In this document: one piece after another, positions 1-9,573 of the stretch | How the letters are laid out: every line of letters starts with the position of its first letter | How positions within the stretch are numbered: the first letter of the stretch is position 1 | NCBI RefSeq assembly: GCF_000983115.1 | Contig: NZ_CGIH01000009.1 | Location: 1-64,000 of the forward strand | From: Syntrophomonas zehnderi OL-4 | GTDB lineage: Bacteria; Bacillota; Syntrophomonadia; Syntrophomonadales; Syntrophomonadaceae | Length of the DNA stretch: 64,000 bases | Reading direction: 5' to 3' | Notes under the pieces: generated by a model | Database searches by the model: none | What the model was told of the DNA's origin: nothing | What the model saw: only the letters and a program-made list of their open reading frames with translations | Position numbers and translations under genes: made by a program

Positions 1-206
1 ATATTCTCTAGCCGCATAGCAATCAAGGCATTTAACATAGCGCAGGTTGGGTATGGCTTAGGTCCACGTTTATTACCATCAGGTTGATGTAATTTGGCAA
101 TAACTGGTTTGAAATCAAGGGTATCAATTATTTTCTCGATCCTGGATTTTGGTTGCATTTTCATTGCATCTTCAAAGGAGAAAATGCATCTCTGTCGAAT
201 ATTCAT
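1..206 (-). CDS. Transposase, N-terminal part (cut by window edge)
   Basis: An open frame runs from ATG at 206 to the left edge of the window, giving 68 codons without a stop. It begins MNIRQRCIFSFEDAMKMQP and contains a GPKPYPTCAMLNALIAMRLEN stretch. This resembles the N-terminal region of IS1182/IS4-like DDE transposases; the DDE residues would lie outside the window. A strong Shine-Dalgarno sequence (AAGGAGG) sits 9-10 bases upstream of the start. The IS end should fall between 207 and 332, but no terminal inverted repeat can be confirmed without the other end. The family call is a recollection of the N-terminal pattern. Confidence 0.6.
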   Translation of the reverse strand, partial: MNIRQRCIFSFEDAMKMQPKSRIEKIIDTLDFKPVIAKLHQPDGNKRGPKPYPTCAMLNALIAMRLEN

Positions 207-332
207 AAGTGACTTCGCCTCCTTCGGATGATTTGTTTGGTCACTTATTTATTCGACAAAATGGGGGGTGAAGTCCTTTTTCTGTATGAATAAAATCCTA
301 ATATTTTCGGGCTTACCTAATATGCAAAAGTC

Positions 333-1055
333 TCAACTATCAACACCTCCATAAACAAAAGCAACTCTATTGTTGCCAAAAATAAACGGGCCTTGCACTT
401 TTTCGTCTGCTAGTCTCAGATGAGTACTAGAAACAGAAACGCCCGATGAGTTAATAACCTGAACTCCTCTATAATCACTAACAACCAAAAACTTATTATC
501 AACTATAGTAGCATCAATAGCAGAATCCCGATAAATCTCTTTGTTAGAATTAGCCCCTACTAATACAATGGTATAATGATAAGCATCAGATGGGCTATAA
601 CGATTATAGAATACAAAATACTCGTCCACAATACCCATATACTGGTTATAAAAACTTATATCTGTACTATAAGATGTATCTGGGACAAATTTATTATTAA
701 CAAGTTCTAAACGTCTTAAAGTAGTAGGATTGGCAAAGCCCCAATATGGATCAAATGTTCCATATTCAAGATAATAATATTTGCCCAACCAGCCGATAGG
801 AGAAATATATACTTTCCCGTCCGGGGTTAAGGCGGTTATGCCTGGTTGCAATGTAGTCCAATCAATATTATCCGTAGGTGGAGCTACAGGAGCAGCAACT
901 TCCCCGACCTCTCCTTGAAGTCCTCTTTGTAAGGTAGTATTAGGCTCAATAAACCCACTTTCCAGTTCATTTACGAACCCTGCTTGTCCTGACTCAAGGC
1001 TGCCATATTTAGTATCAGATACAGAGTAATCAACGGCAAACAGAAGGGATAACAT
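333..1055 (-). pseudogene. C-terminal fragment of PKD-type surface protein (split by element)
   Basis: The frame is 240 codons, but the native part starts at GAT 1031 (residue 9); the first eight codons belong to the inserted element. It lacks its own signal peptide and has no convincing ribosome binding site. Its composition (YYYLEYGTFDPYWGF, LVVSDYRGVQVINSSG) suggests a beta-rich extracellular domain. Residue 9 is in the same codon phase as the break in the 26356-24209 fragment. Joining them at the shared GATT gives the reading ...LLAFKGT|DYSVSDTKYG... and a protein of about 948 residues. I therefore read this as the displaced 3' half of that gene, not as an independent gene. Confidence 0.7.
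1028..1031. other. Left attachment site (attL) core of the integrative element
   Basis: The four bases AATC (GATT on the minus strand) occur here and at 24205-24208. Both copies place the first base of a GAT codon in the frame of the two halves of the interrupted gene. TnpX/TndX-type serine recombinases are known to cross over at a GA dinucleotide, which GATT contains. The exact crossover is inferred from frame restoration. Confidence 0.55.
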
Positions 1056-1102
1056 TCATAGGGATATGATGTGAACCCCTATGGCAAACAGGTACGGAAA
1101 GA

Positions 1103-1139
1103 GCGAGGGTGGAAACCATGCATTGGTTTCCACCCTCGC
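1103..1139. terminator. Perfect hairpin at the left end of the element
   Basis: A 16-bp perfect inverted repeat (GCGAGGGTGGAAACCA) flanks a TGCAT loop. The arm core GGGTGGA recurs in the hairpin at 2332-2363. No gene inside the element reads into it from the right, so it could insulate the element from transcription of the interrupted gene, or act as a recombinase or end-binding site. Confidence 0.5.
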
Positions 1140-1273
1140 TTTATGCGGAATCCATCAGGCAGACAGGTATGGGAAGCATCGCCGAGCTAAAAACACCTCT
1201 GAATTTACTAAACTTCTAATAGCTTTCAGGGGACTCTTGTGGTATCCTGTGTCACTGATAGGAGGTGACCAAG

Positions 1274-1507
1274 ATGCAAAACCCATTGGACGAGCTGTAC
1301 GACCGGTACAATCGCTTTGTCCCTGACGCTGAGATTCAGAAGAAAATTGAAGCATGCCACCAGCAGCTCATCCGCAGCTTGGAAAAGCCGGAACGCAAGC
1401 TGATCCTGCAAATCATTGACAGCAAAGATATGATTTCAGGGTTCTATGCTAAAGAAAGCTTTACCTGTGGCTTCTGGCGGGAGGGAGATGCGGAAGATGA
1501 AGCATAG
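1274..1507 (+). CDS. Small conserved hypothetical protein of integrative elements
   Basis: The protein has 77 residues starting MQNPLDELYDRYNRFVPD. The ATG at 1274 is preferred over the GTG at 1265 because GGAGGTG lies 6 bases upstream of 1274 and overlaps the GTG. It has no membrane segment and looks helical and charged (EIQKKIEACHQQLIRSLEKPERK). Similar small DUF-type proteins occur in Clostridial conjugative and mobilizable elements; the function is unknown. Its end overlaps the start of the next gene by 20 bases, indicating translational coupling. Confidence 0.65.
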   Translation: MQNPLDELYDRYNRFVPDAEIQKKIEACHQQLIRSLEKPERKLILQIIDSKDMISGFYAKESFTCGFWREGDAEDEA

Positions 1508-2027
1508 AACAAGAATCGCAATTGGCACGGTAGGGATAGCAACGGTTTTTCTTCTGCTGGGCACCGGTACCGTTCAGCACCTGCCAGAGGAGGCCCTCGC
1601 TGCGCCCCACATTCGCCCTGCGTGCGAATTAACGCAAGAGGTCGGGGAAATACCCCTCCCCGAGCCTCAAATCGACTGTACGGCGAATTTGCCCACAATT
1701 GTTGAAGAAATATCCAGCGTGTCTGATACAGCCGCCGATACTCCATGCGCCCAAAGCGCACCGGAACCGAAACCCGAATCCACCGAGGACACAGTAGCCC
1801 CCCAAGCGGTAAATCCGGCTGCCCCGGCACGGCAGGAACAACAGCCAAATGAGTCCGCTCCTGCCCCAAAGGAGTCCGCTCCTCAAATGGGAGATACCCG
1901 CATGGTAGACGGAAGGAAGCAGGTATACTTCCTGGGCTTCGGATGGATAGACGATAACGGCGGTGGCGGCGAGGGCACCATCGTGGATGGCGACGGCGAC
2001 ATCAACAAGATGGTGGGCGATATGTGA
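1488..2027 (+). CDS. Membrane-anchored or exported protein with DUF6550-like C-terminus
   Basis: The ATG at 1488 (MRKMKHRTRIAIGTVGIATV) has a purine-rich SD (GGGAGGG) just upstream and gives 179 residues. Residues 8-28 form one hydrophobic segment, a signal anchor. The middle is a Pro/Glu/Ala-rich linker (about 60-130). The C-terminus carries the conserved block GRKQVYFLGFGWIDDNGGGG, which I recall as the DUF6550 signature of small proteins from Firmicutes integrative elements. The function is unknown. It lies in a three-gene + strand cluster at the left end of the element. Confidence 0.6.
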   Translation: MRKMKHRTRIAIGTVGIATVFLLLGTGTVQHLPEEALAAPHIRPACELTQEVGEIPLPEPQIDCTANLPTIVEEISSVSDTAADTPCAQSAPEPKPESTEDTVAPQAVNPAAPARQEQQPNESAPAPKESAPQMGDTRMVDGRKQVYFLGFGWIDDNGGGGEGTIVDGDGDINKMVGDM

Positions 2028-2042
2028 TCGAAAGGACTGAAT

Positions 2043-2306
2043 ATGCCAATGGATGAACTTTCATTACCGGAAAACCATCCGAATCCCAGTGAAGCAGACG
2101 ATCAGCCGACGGAAAAAGATTGCCTGGAAGCAGACCTTCCGGCCAGTATTCAGAAAGCGATTGCCGAATTGCTTCAGGGAGAGAAAGAACAGGTACTTCA
2201 TTTGGACTGCCTCAGTGACGAGCTGTACGGAGCAATTAACGCAAACCTTTGAGGCGGCTGCATCACAGAGGAACAGGCGGATTATCTGCGGAGCAAATAT
2301 TTATAA
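2043..2306 (+). pseudogene. Small acidic conserved protein interrupted by in-frame TGA
   Basis: From ATG 2043 the frame encodes 69 residues (LPASIQKAIAELLQGEKEQV...DELYGAINANL) and stops at TGA 2250-2252. The same frame then continues for 17 codons as GGCITEEQADYLRSKYL to TAA at 2304. In my recollection, related small proteins of Clostridial elements end in just this way (ITEEQAxYLRxKYL). The TGA therefore looks like a point nonsense mutation removing the conserved C-terminus. Selenocysteine or read-through is possible but unsupported. Confidence 0.55.
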
Positions 2307-2331
2307 GGCAAGCCGAACACAGAAAAAACAG

Positions 2332-2363
2332 GGGTGGAGGCCGGTATAGTTCGGCTTCCACCC
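2332..2363. terminator. Hairpin terminator between convergent genes
   Basis: The arms GGGTGGAGGCCG and CGGCTTCCACCC form a 12-bp stem with one G-T pair and an 8-base loop. It separates the + strand left-end cluster from the minus-strand giant surface gene, so it can serve both. Confidence 0.55.
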
Positions 2364-2386
2364 TTGCTCTATCTGCTTGGGTTCTA

Positions 2387-5300
2387 TTACTTCGTTTTTC
2401 TCACACCATTTTCGTCCACCTCATAACCGTCTACTTTGGTGTTCCGAGCAAGGGCACCGTCCGTATAGAAGTAATACCACTTGCCATCAATCTGGAGCCA
2501 CTTGCCGGACACCATGATGCCATCCTTGGTGAAATAATAGCGTTTGTCGCTGATGTCCAGCCAGCCCACAGCGGCCTTGTTCCCGATGTAGTACCGCCAG
2601 TTGTCGCCATCCTTCATCCAGCCGGTTTTCAGCGTTCCATCGGTGTTAAAGAAATATTTCATGCCGTCTATGGTCTGTGTGCCAGTGAGGGCTTTGCCGT
2701 CCTTGTAGTACATATACTGTCCATCGTCATTCAGCGCCCATCCCTGCGCCGTGGCTGGGTCGATGGTCAGCTTGATATAACGGTGGAGCATGGAGGATAC
2801 CTCCGCGCGGGTGGCGTTGGCCTTGGGGTTAAACTTGTTGTTTGTTTCTCCCATCATAATCCCTGCCTGCTGCATAGCTGTTACCGCTGTTTTATAGGTG
2901 CTGCCGATGCTGGAATCGTCCGCATAGGTGCTTGCTTCACGGGCTATAGGCAGCTTGTAGCCGGCAGCCTTGGCGAAGTTTGCAAAGATCACCGCAATCT
3001 CCTCACGGGTGATTGCCCGGTCGGGTGCAAACCGGCTGTTGCCAATGCCCTGCACAATGCCTTTTTTATATGCCCATTCGATGTAGGGACCGAACGCACT
3101 GTCTGCCTTTACATCGGTGAAGCTGGTGGTGGTGTACGCCTTCACATCCACGCCTGCCAGTCTGCCGAGAGCTGTCACCAGCATTCCTCTTGTCATGGCA
3201 GTGTTCGGCGCGAAGGTGGTTTTTGATGTGCCGGAGAGAAGTCCCCTGCCCACCACATAGTCAATGGATTCCTTCGCCCAATGGGTGCTGATATCGGTGA
3301 ATTTGGCGCTTGGTGCCGTATATCCCACGCCGTATGCCGAGAAGTGGGTTGTGGTGAAGATGATGCTTCTGCTGTTTGCGTCGTAGGCTGAGCCTTCAAT
3401 GCGGGTGGCGTTGCCCTTTTCGTCCACATAGACCGCATAGAGTGCGCCTACGGCTTCCCCTTTTGCTGGAGTATAGGGAACGGAAACCGTGGCGGTACCG
3501 CCGCCGAAGCCGGAAACGGTTTTGCCGGAGCCGTAGCCCACCGTGAGGTCATACACCGGTCTTGTTCCGATCATGGCTTTGGCCGAAGCGGAAAGCTTCG
3601 CCTGCGGCGCAATCGTGATGCTGACATTGCCGCTGCTCTGCTTCTGGATTTCCTGCAAGGCTTTCAGGTCAAAGGTCACCTTGACAGGAGACCCGTTGAT
3701 GGTCAGGCTGGTCACGCCTGCGCTCACAAGGCTGTTCAGGGCACTTTGGGACAGCGTGGTGGTCAAGGAGGCCGCACCCTGCAGCATTGTGACATTCAGC
3801 TCCACGGCGAAGCCGTTGGATGTGTTGCCCTGAGCCCTTGCGTCAGCCTGTGCCCTGGCAATGGCGTCGGTGATGGCTTTATCCGGGATATTCGCACTCG
3901 CTGCTGTGCCGTCTGCGCCCGCTGCCGCCGTTATGGATGCGGATGCTGTCACAGGCTGATCGGGCTTTTTATCGGGTACGGTTGCAACTGGTACAGAGGG
4001 GCCACTTGAATCCCCATCATCATTACCTCCGCCACTCCAGGGAACCTGCGGTGTTACGCTGTTGGAGGCCGTAGATTCCGCACCGGTTCCCACACTGTTC
4101 GTCGCCGTTACCGTAAAGGTGTAGGCGACCCCGTTGGTGAGCCCTGTTACGGTAATTGGACTCGCGGCTCCCGTAGCGGTGATACCTCCCGGATTCGCTG
4201 TGATCGTGTAGCTTAGGATCGCCGCGCCGCCGTCCGAGGCCGGAGGCGTGAAGCGAATCGCCGCTTGCCTATCCCCCGCGGTTGCGGTAACATCTGTCGG
4301 TGCGCCGGGAGCGGTGATGATACGGATCGAATAATTGGTCGAGGATGCGGTTCCGACGCCGGTATTGCCAGCGCTGTCAGCAATCCCCGCGAGATCCAAG
4401 ATAATGGTGTTGGCAGCGGCGTTCACGCTGTCAGCGGTGAAGGTAGCTGTGTAGGTTATGCCGCCGTCTGCCGATGTGACAGGCGTCAAGCTGCCATTGG
4501 AGATCGTCAGGTCATCGTTGGCAAAGCCGGTGACCGGCTCCGAGAACGCAAAGGTCACTTGGCAGCTTTCTCCGGCTGTCAGAGTGGTTTTCCCCATCGA
4601 TATAGTGACTGTGGGCGCTACGGCATCGATCAGGATATTGCCTGTGGCGCCGACGCTGCTCAGAGTAAGCTCCGCATTGTTGCCGACCAAATCACGGATC
4701 ATGCCGCCATCCAGAGAGATCGCCGATGCTATTGCAATTCCATCGGCATCGAAATCACCGGATTGGACGATATACTTAAAGGTTAACGTCGCAGTTCCGC
4801 TTCCGCTTACATAAACAGCCCGTTGCGTGGATGAGCCGATGGCAAGGGGTAGATACGGCTCGCCGCTCGTTATATCGACGCTCACGGTTTTACTGAAGGA
4901 AACCTCCAAGAGTAGAGGATCGCCTGCTTTGTATGTCCCGTCAGCCGGTACGGAAACCGAAGTTACGAAAGGCATTATGGCATCGATTATGATATTTTTG
5001 TTTGCCCCCAAAGAGCCGACAGCCCCCGGAGTGGGCAGGGTCAAAACGGCGGCTGTTCCCGACACGGTTTTTATCGTTCCCCCATTGAGACTGAGCGAGC
5101 TGGTGGAGGTATAATCCAAGTCATCGGAAGTATCCCCCGGCTGCACCGTATAGGTGAAGGCCAGCATGCTCGTACCGGAGCCGCTCGTATAATTCGCCGT
5201 CCTGTCAACCGTACCGGTCTCCAGCGTGAGCTGCGGTATGCCGGTTACCACAACGGGAGCTGAGAAAGTGAGGGTGATGTCAATTATCTCGCCCGCGCTG

Positions 5301-8300
5301 TACGTACTGTTTGCCTTCGATGAAGTAACGCCTGTCACACTCGGCGCTGTCTCGGTGATGCTGATGGTGAAGATCTTCTCCGTGAACAACCCGCCGTTGT
5401 CGGTGGCCCTTATGCGGATACTGTAGCTGTTTTGGGTTGCATAGGAGAAGGTTGTAGCTGTCTTCAGCTCGTTGCCCGATAGGGAGAAGCTGCCATTGTC
5501 GGTATCGCCTACTCCGCTCACCAGCGTATAGGTGAAGGTGTCGCCCGCATCCGCGTCGGTCGTGCTCAGCGCGCCCACGACGCTTCCGGAAGCCGCGTCT
5601 TCGGAAACAGCGTTATTGGACAGGGTGATGTCGGTGGGCGCTTCATTCACATCCGTGATGGTGATCGTGAACTGCTTGTCATAGGTCAAGCCGCCCTGGT
5701 CTGTTGCCCGCACTGTGACGGCGTAGCTGCTTTTCGCTTCATAGTCGGGAACTGCCGCGAGCTTCAAGCTATTGCCGTCGATGGCAAAGCTGCCATTATC
5801 GCCGCTTCCCGCAGGTAGTGAGAAAGTCAAGGTGTCTCCGGCATCCGGGTCAGTCCCGGCGAGTGTCCCGACCACGGCGCCGATGGAGGCGTTTTCCGCC
5901 ACGGTGCTGCCGGAGAGCGTAATCCCGGTGGGCGCTTCATTCACATCGACGACGATGATGGCGAAGCTCTTTTCAAAATACAGCCCGCCCGCGTCGGTGG
6001 TGCGGATCGTGATAGCGTAGCTGCTCTTTGTCTCATAATCCGGGGACACCGCCAGCTTCAAGCGATTGTCGTCGATGGTAAAGCTCGCGTAATCGCCGGT
6101 GTTGTTCAAGGTATAGGTGAAGTTCGTATCAGCGGCATTGGGGTCCGTGGTGCTCAGCGTGCCAACCATAGTGCCCGCCGCGGTGTTCTCGTTCACCGAG
6201 GTACCGCTGAGCGTGATATTGGTGGGCGCCTTATTTACCTCCGTGATATGGATGGTGAAGGCTTTTTCTACGGAAACGCCGCCGTTATCGGTGGACTTTA
6301 TGCGGATGCTATAGCTGTTCTTAACCGCATAGTCGAAGGTTGTGTTGGTTTTCAGCTCGTTGCCTGCTATGGAGAAGCCGCCGTTATCGTCGTCACCCGT
6401 ACCACTTACCATGGAGTAGGTGAAGGTATCTCCCGTATCCACGTCGGCCGTGCTCAACGTACCCACGGTGCTTCCCACGGCCGCGGTTTCGGAAACGCTG
6501 CTATTGGATAGGGTGATATCGGTGGGCGCGTCGTTGACCTCCGTAATGGTAATATGGAAGGTGCCGTTTGCCGTGCCGCCGTTACTATCGCTTACGGTAA
6601 AGGCAAAGGAATCCGCTCCGTTTGCGTCGGCCGAGGGCGTATAGGTGATTTTATTGCCGTCTATGTCCGCCGGCGTAAAGGTTCCGCCGGCGCTCAGCGT
6701 AGCGCTGTCTTTTTTCAGCGTGCCCTTGGCCGGCGCTGATGTAACGGTGTAGGTCAGCGGATCGCCTTCCACATCGGTTGCGGCAAGTATGGCGCTCGTT
6801 ATAGTGGAGGCGGGCGCGTCCTCGTTCAACGATAATCCCGTGTTCACGGAAATGACCGGTGCATCGTTGACGGCGGTGATGGTGATGGCAAAGGCCGTGC
6901 TGCCGATGGTCCCGCCGTTGCCGTCACTCACAGTAAAGGAAAAGGAATCCGCCCCGTTCACCTCAGCGGTGGGAGTATAGGTGATTTTATCGCCGTCTAT
7001 ATCCGTCTGCGTAAAGGTGCTACCGGAACTAAGGGCGGTGGCATTGTTTTTCAACGCACCCTTGGTGGGCTCGGTCCCGATGGTATAGGTCAGCGTATCA
7101 CCATCCACATCCTCCGCCTTGAGCATAGCGCTTGTGATGGCAGTTGCGGGTGCGTCCTCATCCAGCGTAAGGCCGGTATTGATCGTAAGCACCGGTTCAT
7201 CGTTGACCGCGGTGATGGAGATGCTGAAGGTTTCTTCTTCGGAACTCAACCCAACCGTGGGGGCTGCCACGGTGAAGCCGAAGCTGTCCGCACCGTTTGC
7301 GTTTGCGGTGGGCGTATAGGTGATTTTGCTGTCGTCGACATCCGCCTGTGTGAAGGCTCCGCCCGCACTCAGCGCCGTTCCATCCTTTTCCAGCGCCCCT
7401 TTTGCGGGGATAGAGGTCAGGGTGTAGGAAAGAGCCGTGCCATCAAAATAATCCGTTGCGGACAGCTCGGCAGTGGTGATGGCGGCTGCGGGATCGTCCT
7501 CCGTGAACGTCTTGCTGAGCGCCCCGCTCACCACGGGGCCGCCATACAGGCCGCCGCCGGTGATGGAAAGGGTGACGGTGCCATAATCGCCGCCAGAATC
7601 GACCCACATGTAATACGTCGTGCCCGCTGTCAATGGGTGGGTAATACTAAATGGCCGTATTTCATAGTTCACATTGTCGCTTGCTACTGCCAGGCTTCCA
7701 TCTCCTGTTATATCATCTACAGCGTCGGTGAGGTTGTCATAGAGCCATCCCTCCGTACCCATACCAGGGTTGGTCGTTGTCGTTATGGTATAGGTTGCCG
7801 ATTCTGTTGGAATAAACCGCAGCCATACAGGAGGAGGATTACCGCCTATCTGTACCTCAATCTCTGTATCGGCGGATGTGATAAGCGGACCGGTTGCCGG
7901 ATCAGTGCTCAATGCCACTCCTCCAGACATGAGAACGGACCCGGAGCCAAGAGCCTGGGGCGTTGTCCGCCCGCGAGCCGCAGGCAGGGACTTTTCCGTG
8001 GTAAAGACTTGGGATACCATGTCAGATTCCAGTCCTTCACTTTCCGCAACGCCGTAGACGACATAGGCGGTATCCGACTGAAGTCCTTCGCAAGCGGCAT
8101 CTGTGGGCGTGGCCGCGCTTACGGCGGTTGACTGGGCCCGGATTGCGTTCGCGTTTTCCGGCTCCGGCTCTGCGGCCTCCTGTACCAGATAATAGACTGT
8201 GCCGTCCTGATCTGCGGTAAATTCCAGAGTTGCACCGCTGTCGGTGACGCCGTTTACCCCGATGGAAAGGGTTGGCGGTACGCCGCTGTCCTGTATTTCG

Positions 8301-8398
8301 CCACTATCTTCCGCTGCAAATACGGTAGAAGGGAACGGCCCAAAGGATAATGCGAATGCCAGAACAAGGGACATACCTTTTTTGAATGCCTCTTTCAT
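2387..8398 (-). CDS. Giant secreted cell-surface protein: cadherin-like repeats, SLH domains, cell-wall-binding repeats
   Basis: The protein has 2003 residues. A signal peptide (about 1-29, ending VFAA) is followed by a FN3-like domain (40-135). Three cadherin-like/VCBS-type repeats of about 105 aa (300-620) share AVNDEPVL- and YTPTANANGADSF-type motifs. Four cadherin repeats follow (620-1010; EVNEAPTDITLS... starts), then bacterial Ig/SwmB-like domains (1010-1330), FN3 (1335-1420), a linker, three SLH domains (about 1700-1880; FTDISTHWAKESIDYVV) and choline-binding-type repeats (about 1890-2003; GKWYYFYTDG). It should be an adhesin anchored to secondary cell-wall polymer. Its last 550 residues closely match the second giant protein at 11026-15766. 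It is the last gene of a minus-strand group with the discoidin and tail-collar genes. Confidence 0.9.
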   Translation of the reverse strand: MKEAFKKGMSLVLAFALSFGPFPSTVFAAEDSGEIQDSGVPPTLSIGVNGVTDSGATLEFTADQDGTVYYLVQEAAEPEPENANAIRAQSTAVSAATPTDAACEGLQSDTAYVVYGVAESEGLESDMVSQVFTTEKSLPAARGRTTPQALGSGSVLMSGGVALSTDPATGPLITSADTEIEVQIGGNPPPVWLRFIPTESATYTITTTTNPGMGTEGWLYDNLTDAVDDITGDGSLAVASDNVNYEIRPFSITHPLTAGTTYYMWVDSGGDYGTVTLSITGGGLYGGPVVSGALSKTFTEDDPAAAITTAELSATDYFDGTALSYTLTSIPAKGALEKDGTALSAGGAFTQADVDDSKITYTPTANANGADSFGFTVAAPTVGLSSEEETFSISITAVNDEPVLTINTGLTLDEDAPATAITSAMLKAEDVDGDTLTYTIGTEPTKGALKNNATALSSGSTFTQTDIDGDKITYTPTAEVNGADSFSFTVSDGNGGTIGSTAFAITITAVNDAPVISVNTGLSLNEDAPASTITSAILAATDVEGDPLTYTVTSAPAKGTLKKDSATLSAGGTFTPADIDGNKITYTPSADANGADSFAFTVSDSNGGTANGTFHITITEVNDAPTDITLSNSSVSETAAVGSTVGTLSTADVDTGDTFTYSMVSGTGDDDNGGFSIAGNELKTNTTFDYAVKNSYSIRIKSTDNGGVSVEKAFTIHITEVNKAPTNITLSGTSVNENTAAGTMVGTLSTTDPNAADTNFTYTLNNTGDYASFTIDDNRLKLAVSPDYETKSSYAITIRTTDAGGLYFEKSFAIIVVDVNEAPTGITLSGSTVAENASIGAVVGTLAGTDPDAGDTLTFSLPAGSGDNGSFAIDGNSLKLAAVPDYEAKSSYAVTVRATDQGGLTYDKQFTITITDVNEAPTDITLSNNAVSEDAASGSVVGALSTTDADAGDTFTYTLVSGVGDTDNGSFSLSGNELKTATTFSYATQNSYSIRIRATDNGGLFTEKIFTISITETAPSVTGVTSSKANSTYSAGEIIDITLTFSAPVVVTGIPQLTLETGTVDRTANYTSGSGTSMLAFTYTVQPGDTSDDLDYTSTSSLSLNGGTIKTVSGTAAVLTLPTPGAVGSLGANKNIIIDAIMPFVTSVSVPADGTYKAGDPLLLEVSFSKTVSVDITSGEPYLPLAIGSSTQRAVYVSGSGTATLTFKYIVQSGDFDADGIAIASAISLDGGMIRDLVGNNAELTLSSVGATGNILIDAVAPTVTISMGKTTLTAGESCQVTFAFSEPVTGFANDDLTISNGSLTPVTSADGGITYTATFTADSVNAAANTIILDLAGIADSAGNTGVGTASSTNYSIRIITAPGAPTDVTATAGDRQAAIRFTPPASDGGAAILSYTITANPGGITATGAASPITVTGLTNGVAYTFTVTATNSVGTGAESTASNSVTPQVPWSGGGNDDGDSSGPSVPVATVPDKKPDQPVTASASITAAAGADGTAASANIPDKAITDAIARAQADARAQGNTSNGFAVELNVTMLQGAASLTTTLSQSALNSLVSAGVTSLTINGSPVKVTFDLKALQEIQKQSSGNVSITIAPQAKLSASAKAMIGTRPVYDLTVGYGSGKTVSGFGGGTATVSVPYTPAKGEAVGALYAVYVDEKGNATRIEGSAYDANSRSIIFTTTHFSAYGVGYTAPSAKFTDISTHWAKESIDYVVGRGLLSGTSKTTFAPNTAMTRGMLVTALGRLAGVDVKAYTTTSFTDVKADSAFGPYIEWAYKKGIVQGIGNSRFAPDRAITREEIAVIFANFAKAAGYKLPIAREASTYADDSSIGSTYKTAVTAMQQAGIMMGETNNKFNPKANATRAEVSSMLHRYIKLTIDPATAQGWALNDDGQYMYYKDGKALTGTQTIDGMKYFFNTDGTLKTGWMKDGDNWRYYIGNKAAVGWLDISDKRYYFTKDGIMVSGKWLQIDGKWYYFYTDGALARNTKVDGYEVDENGVRKTK

Positions 8399-8471
8399 TT
8401 CTTTGATCCCCCTATCTGCAGATGATGCTTGCGAAACCTGCCAGATATACTGTGCTTTATTTTTTATGCGG

Positions 8472-9485
8472 TTATCCGCGTGTAACGTTGAATGTATACG
8501 TGCGGCTATCGTTACCGATTCTTGCGCTCACCTCTATCGTGATCATGTTGCTGCCTGACGCCAGATTGATTGTCTGCGGCTGTCCGGAGGTGATCGGATT
8601 GCCATTCAGCTTGAGCGTTGCGCCGGCATCCTCAACCGAAGGGGTTAAAGTAACAGCAGCCGTCCTTGGCGAAACCGACCAGGAATAACTATATACCTGC
8701 TTATTAAACACCGTTCCTGATGGTAGTCCTGCAACACTTTGCAAATAAGGGCTACTTGCGCGTGTTGTATCTACGAAGTATAATATGCTGCCTGTGGCGG
8801 AAGCCACCTTGATATTGATCGTATTGATGCTCCCCGCCTTCAAGGTGACGACAGCTTTGCCGTCCACCAATGGCTGCTCGTCCACCGTGATGACAGCCGA
8901 AGGTACTGCGGCGACAGGCTTGACAGTGACGCTGGCTGAATCGTATCCTACGTTCGCGGTATATCCGGCGGTGCCCGGAGCAAACGCGGGGGTCAGCGCA
9001 ACCTCGGTACCGGCGGTATCCAGAATGGTAAGAGACGACAAGGGAACGGCATCAGCTTCGATCAATTCCAAGTCCATGATAGACGACACGCCTCTATTTG
9101 CCTCAAGGCCGCCGCCCGCCGGAATGTTTATCCGCCAATATCTTGCGCTTACCGGAAGCGGCAAGGTTCGTGTGCATGTGTTTAATGTGTTGCCTGTAAC
9201 GGAATCCACCGTCGTCCACTGTACGCCGTCCAAACTGCCTTGCAGGCTGAACGCTGTCACACGGTAGGTGTCCGGCCATCCGGCGGAACCGCTGATGCTC
9301 TTTACAGTCCATTTGGAAATCCAATGAACTTCTCTCAGATCCAGCATGATCCAGCAGGGAAGCGTAACGCATAGCCATCTTGATGCAGGATCGCCGGTAA
9401 CGCCGTTTGTCGCCCGATTCGGCGTATAAGGATCAACATAACTGCTCGCAGTTACAATCGCTGTGCGAGCTAAATTTTCGCCCAT
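8472..9485 (-). CDS. F5/8 type C (discoidin) domain protein with two cadherin-like beta-sandwich domains
   Basis: I chose the ATG at 9485 (MGENLARTAIVTASS), with AAGGATGG about 8 bases upstream; an ATG at 9497 is also possible. Residues 1-150 have the F5/8 type C pattern (NLARTAIVTASS, NRATNGVTGDPASRW, ISKWTV, RYWRINI), a carbohydrate- or surface-binding fold. Two domains follow of the cadherin-like beta-sandwich type (about 160-250 and 255-337), with the typical ending SRTYTFNVTRG. There is no obvious signal peptide, odd for a surface domain set, so export may use a non-Sec route or the protein may be carried by the tail-collar or giant partner. It lies between the giant gene and two tail-collar genes. 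Confidence 0.75.
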   Translation of the reverse strand: MGENLARTAIVTASSYVDPYTPNRATNGVTGDPASRWLCVTLPCWIMLDLREVHWISKWTVKSISGSAGWPDTYRVTAFSLQGSLDGVQWTTVDSVTGNTLNTCTRTLPLPVSARYWRINIPAGGGLEANRGVSSIMDLELIEADAVPLSSLTILDTAGTEVALTPAFAPGTAGYTANVGYDSASVTVKPVAAVPSAVITVDEQPLVDGKAVVTLKAGSINTINIKVASATGSILYFVDTTRASSPYLQSVAGLPSGTVFNKQVYSYSWSVSPRTAAVTLTPSVEDAGATLKLNGNPITSGQPQTINLASGSNMITIEVSARIGNDSRTYTFNVTRG

Positions 9486-9573
9486 ATATATTTCCATCCT
9501 TTCCGGTAGCTTGAAAATCAAGCCCGCATTTCATTGCTGCAATAATCTGCACGGCTAAAAGCCGCCGCTGCGA

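Noticed and set aside
1081-1326. 81-codon + strand frame at the element's left end
   Set aside because: It runs through a perfect hairpin and has no SD; the downstream gene at 1274 has a strong one.
2249-8131. Many + strand frames opposite the giant surface gene
   Set aside because: They are open only because the repeat-rich minus-strand gene has biased codons; none has an RBS, conserved domain or sensible product.
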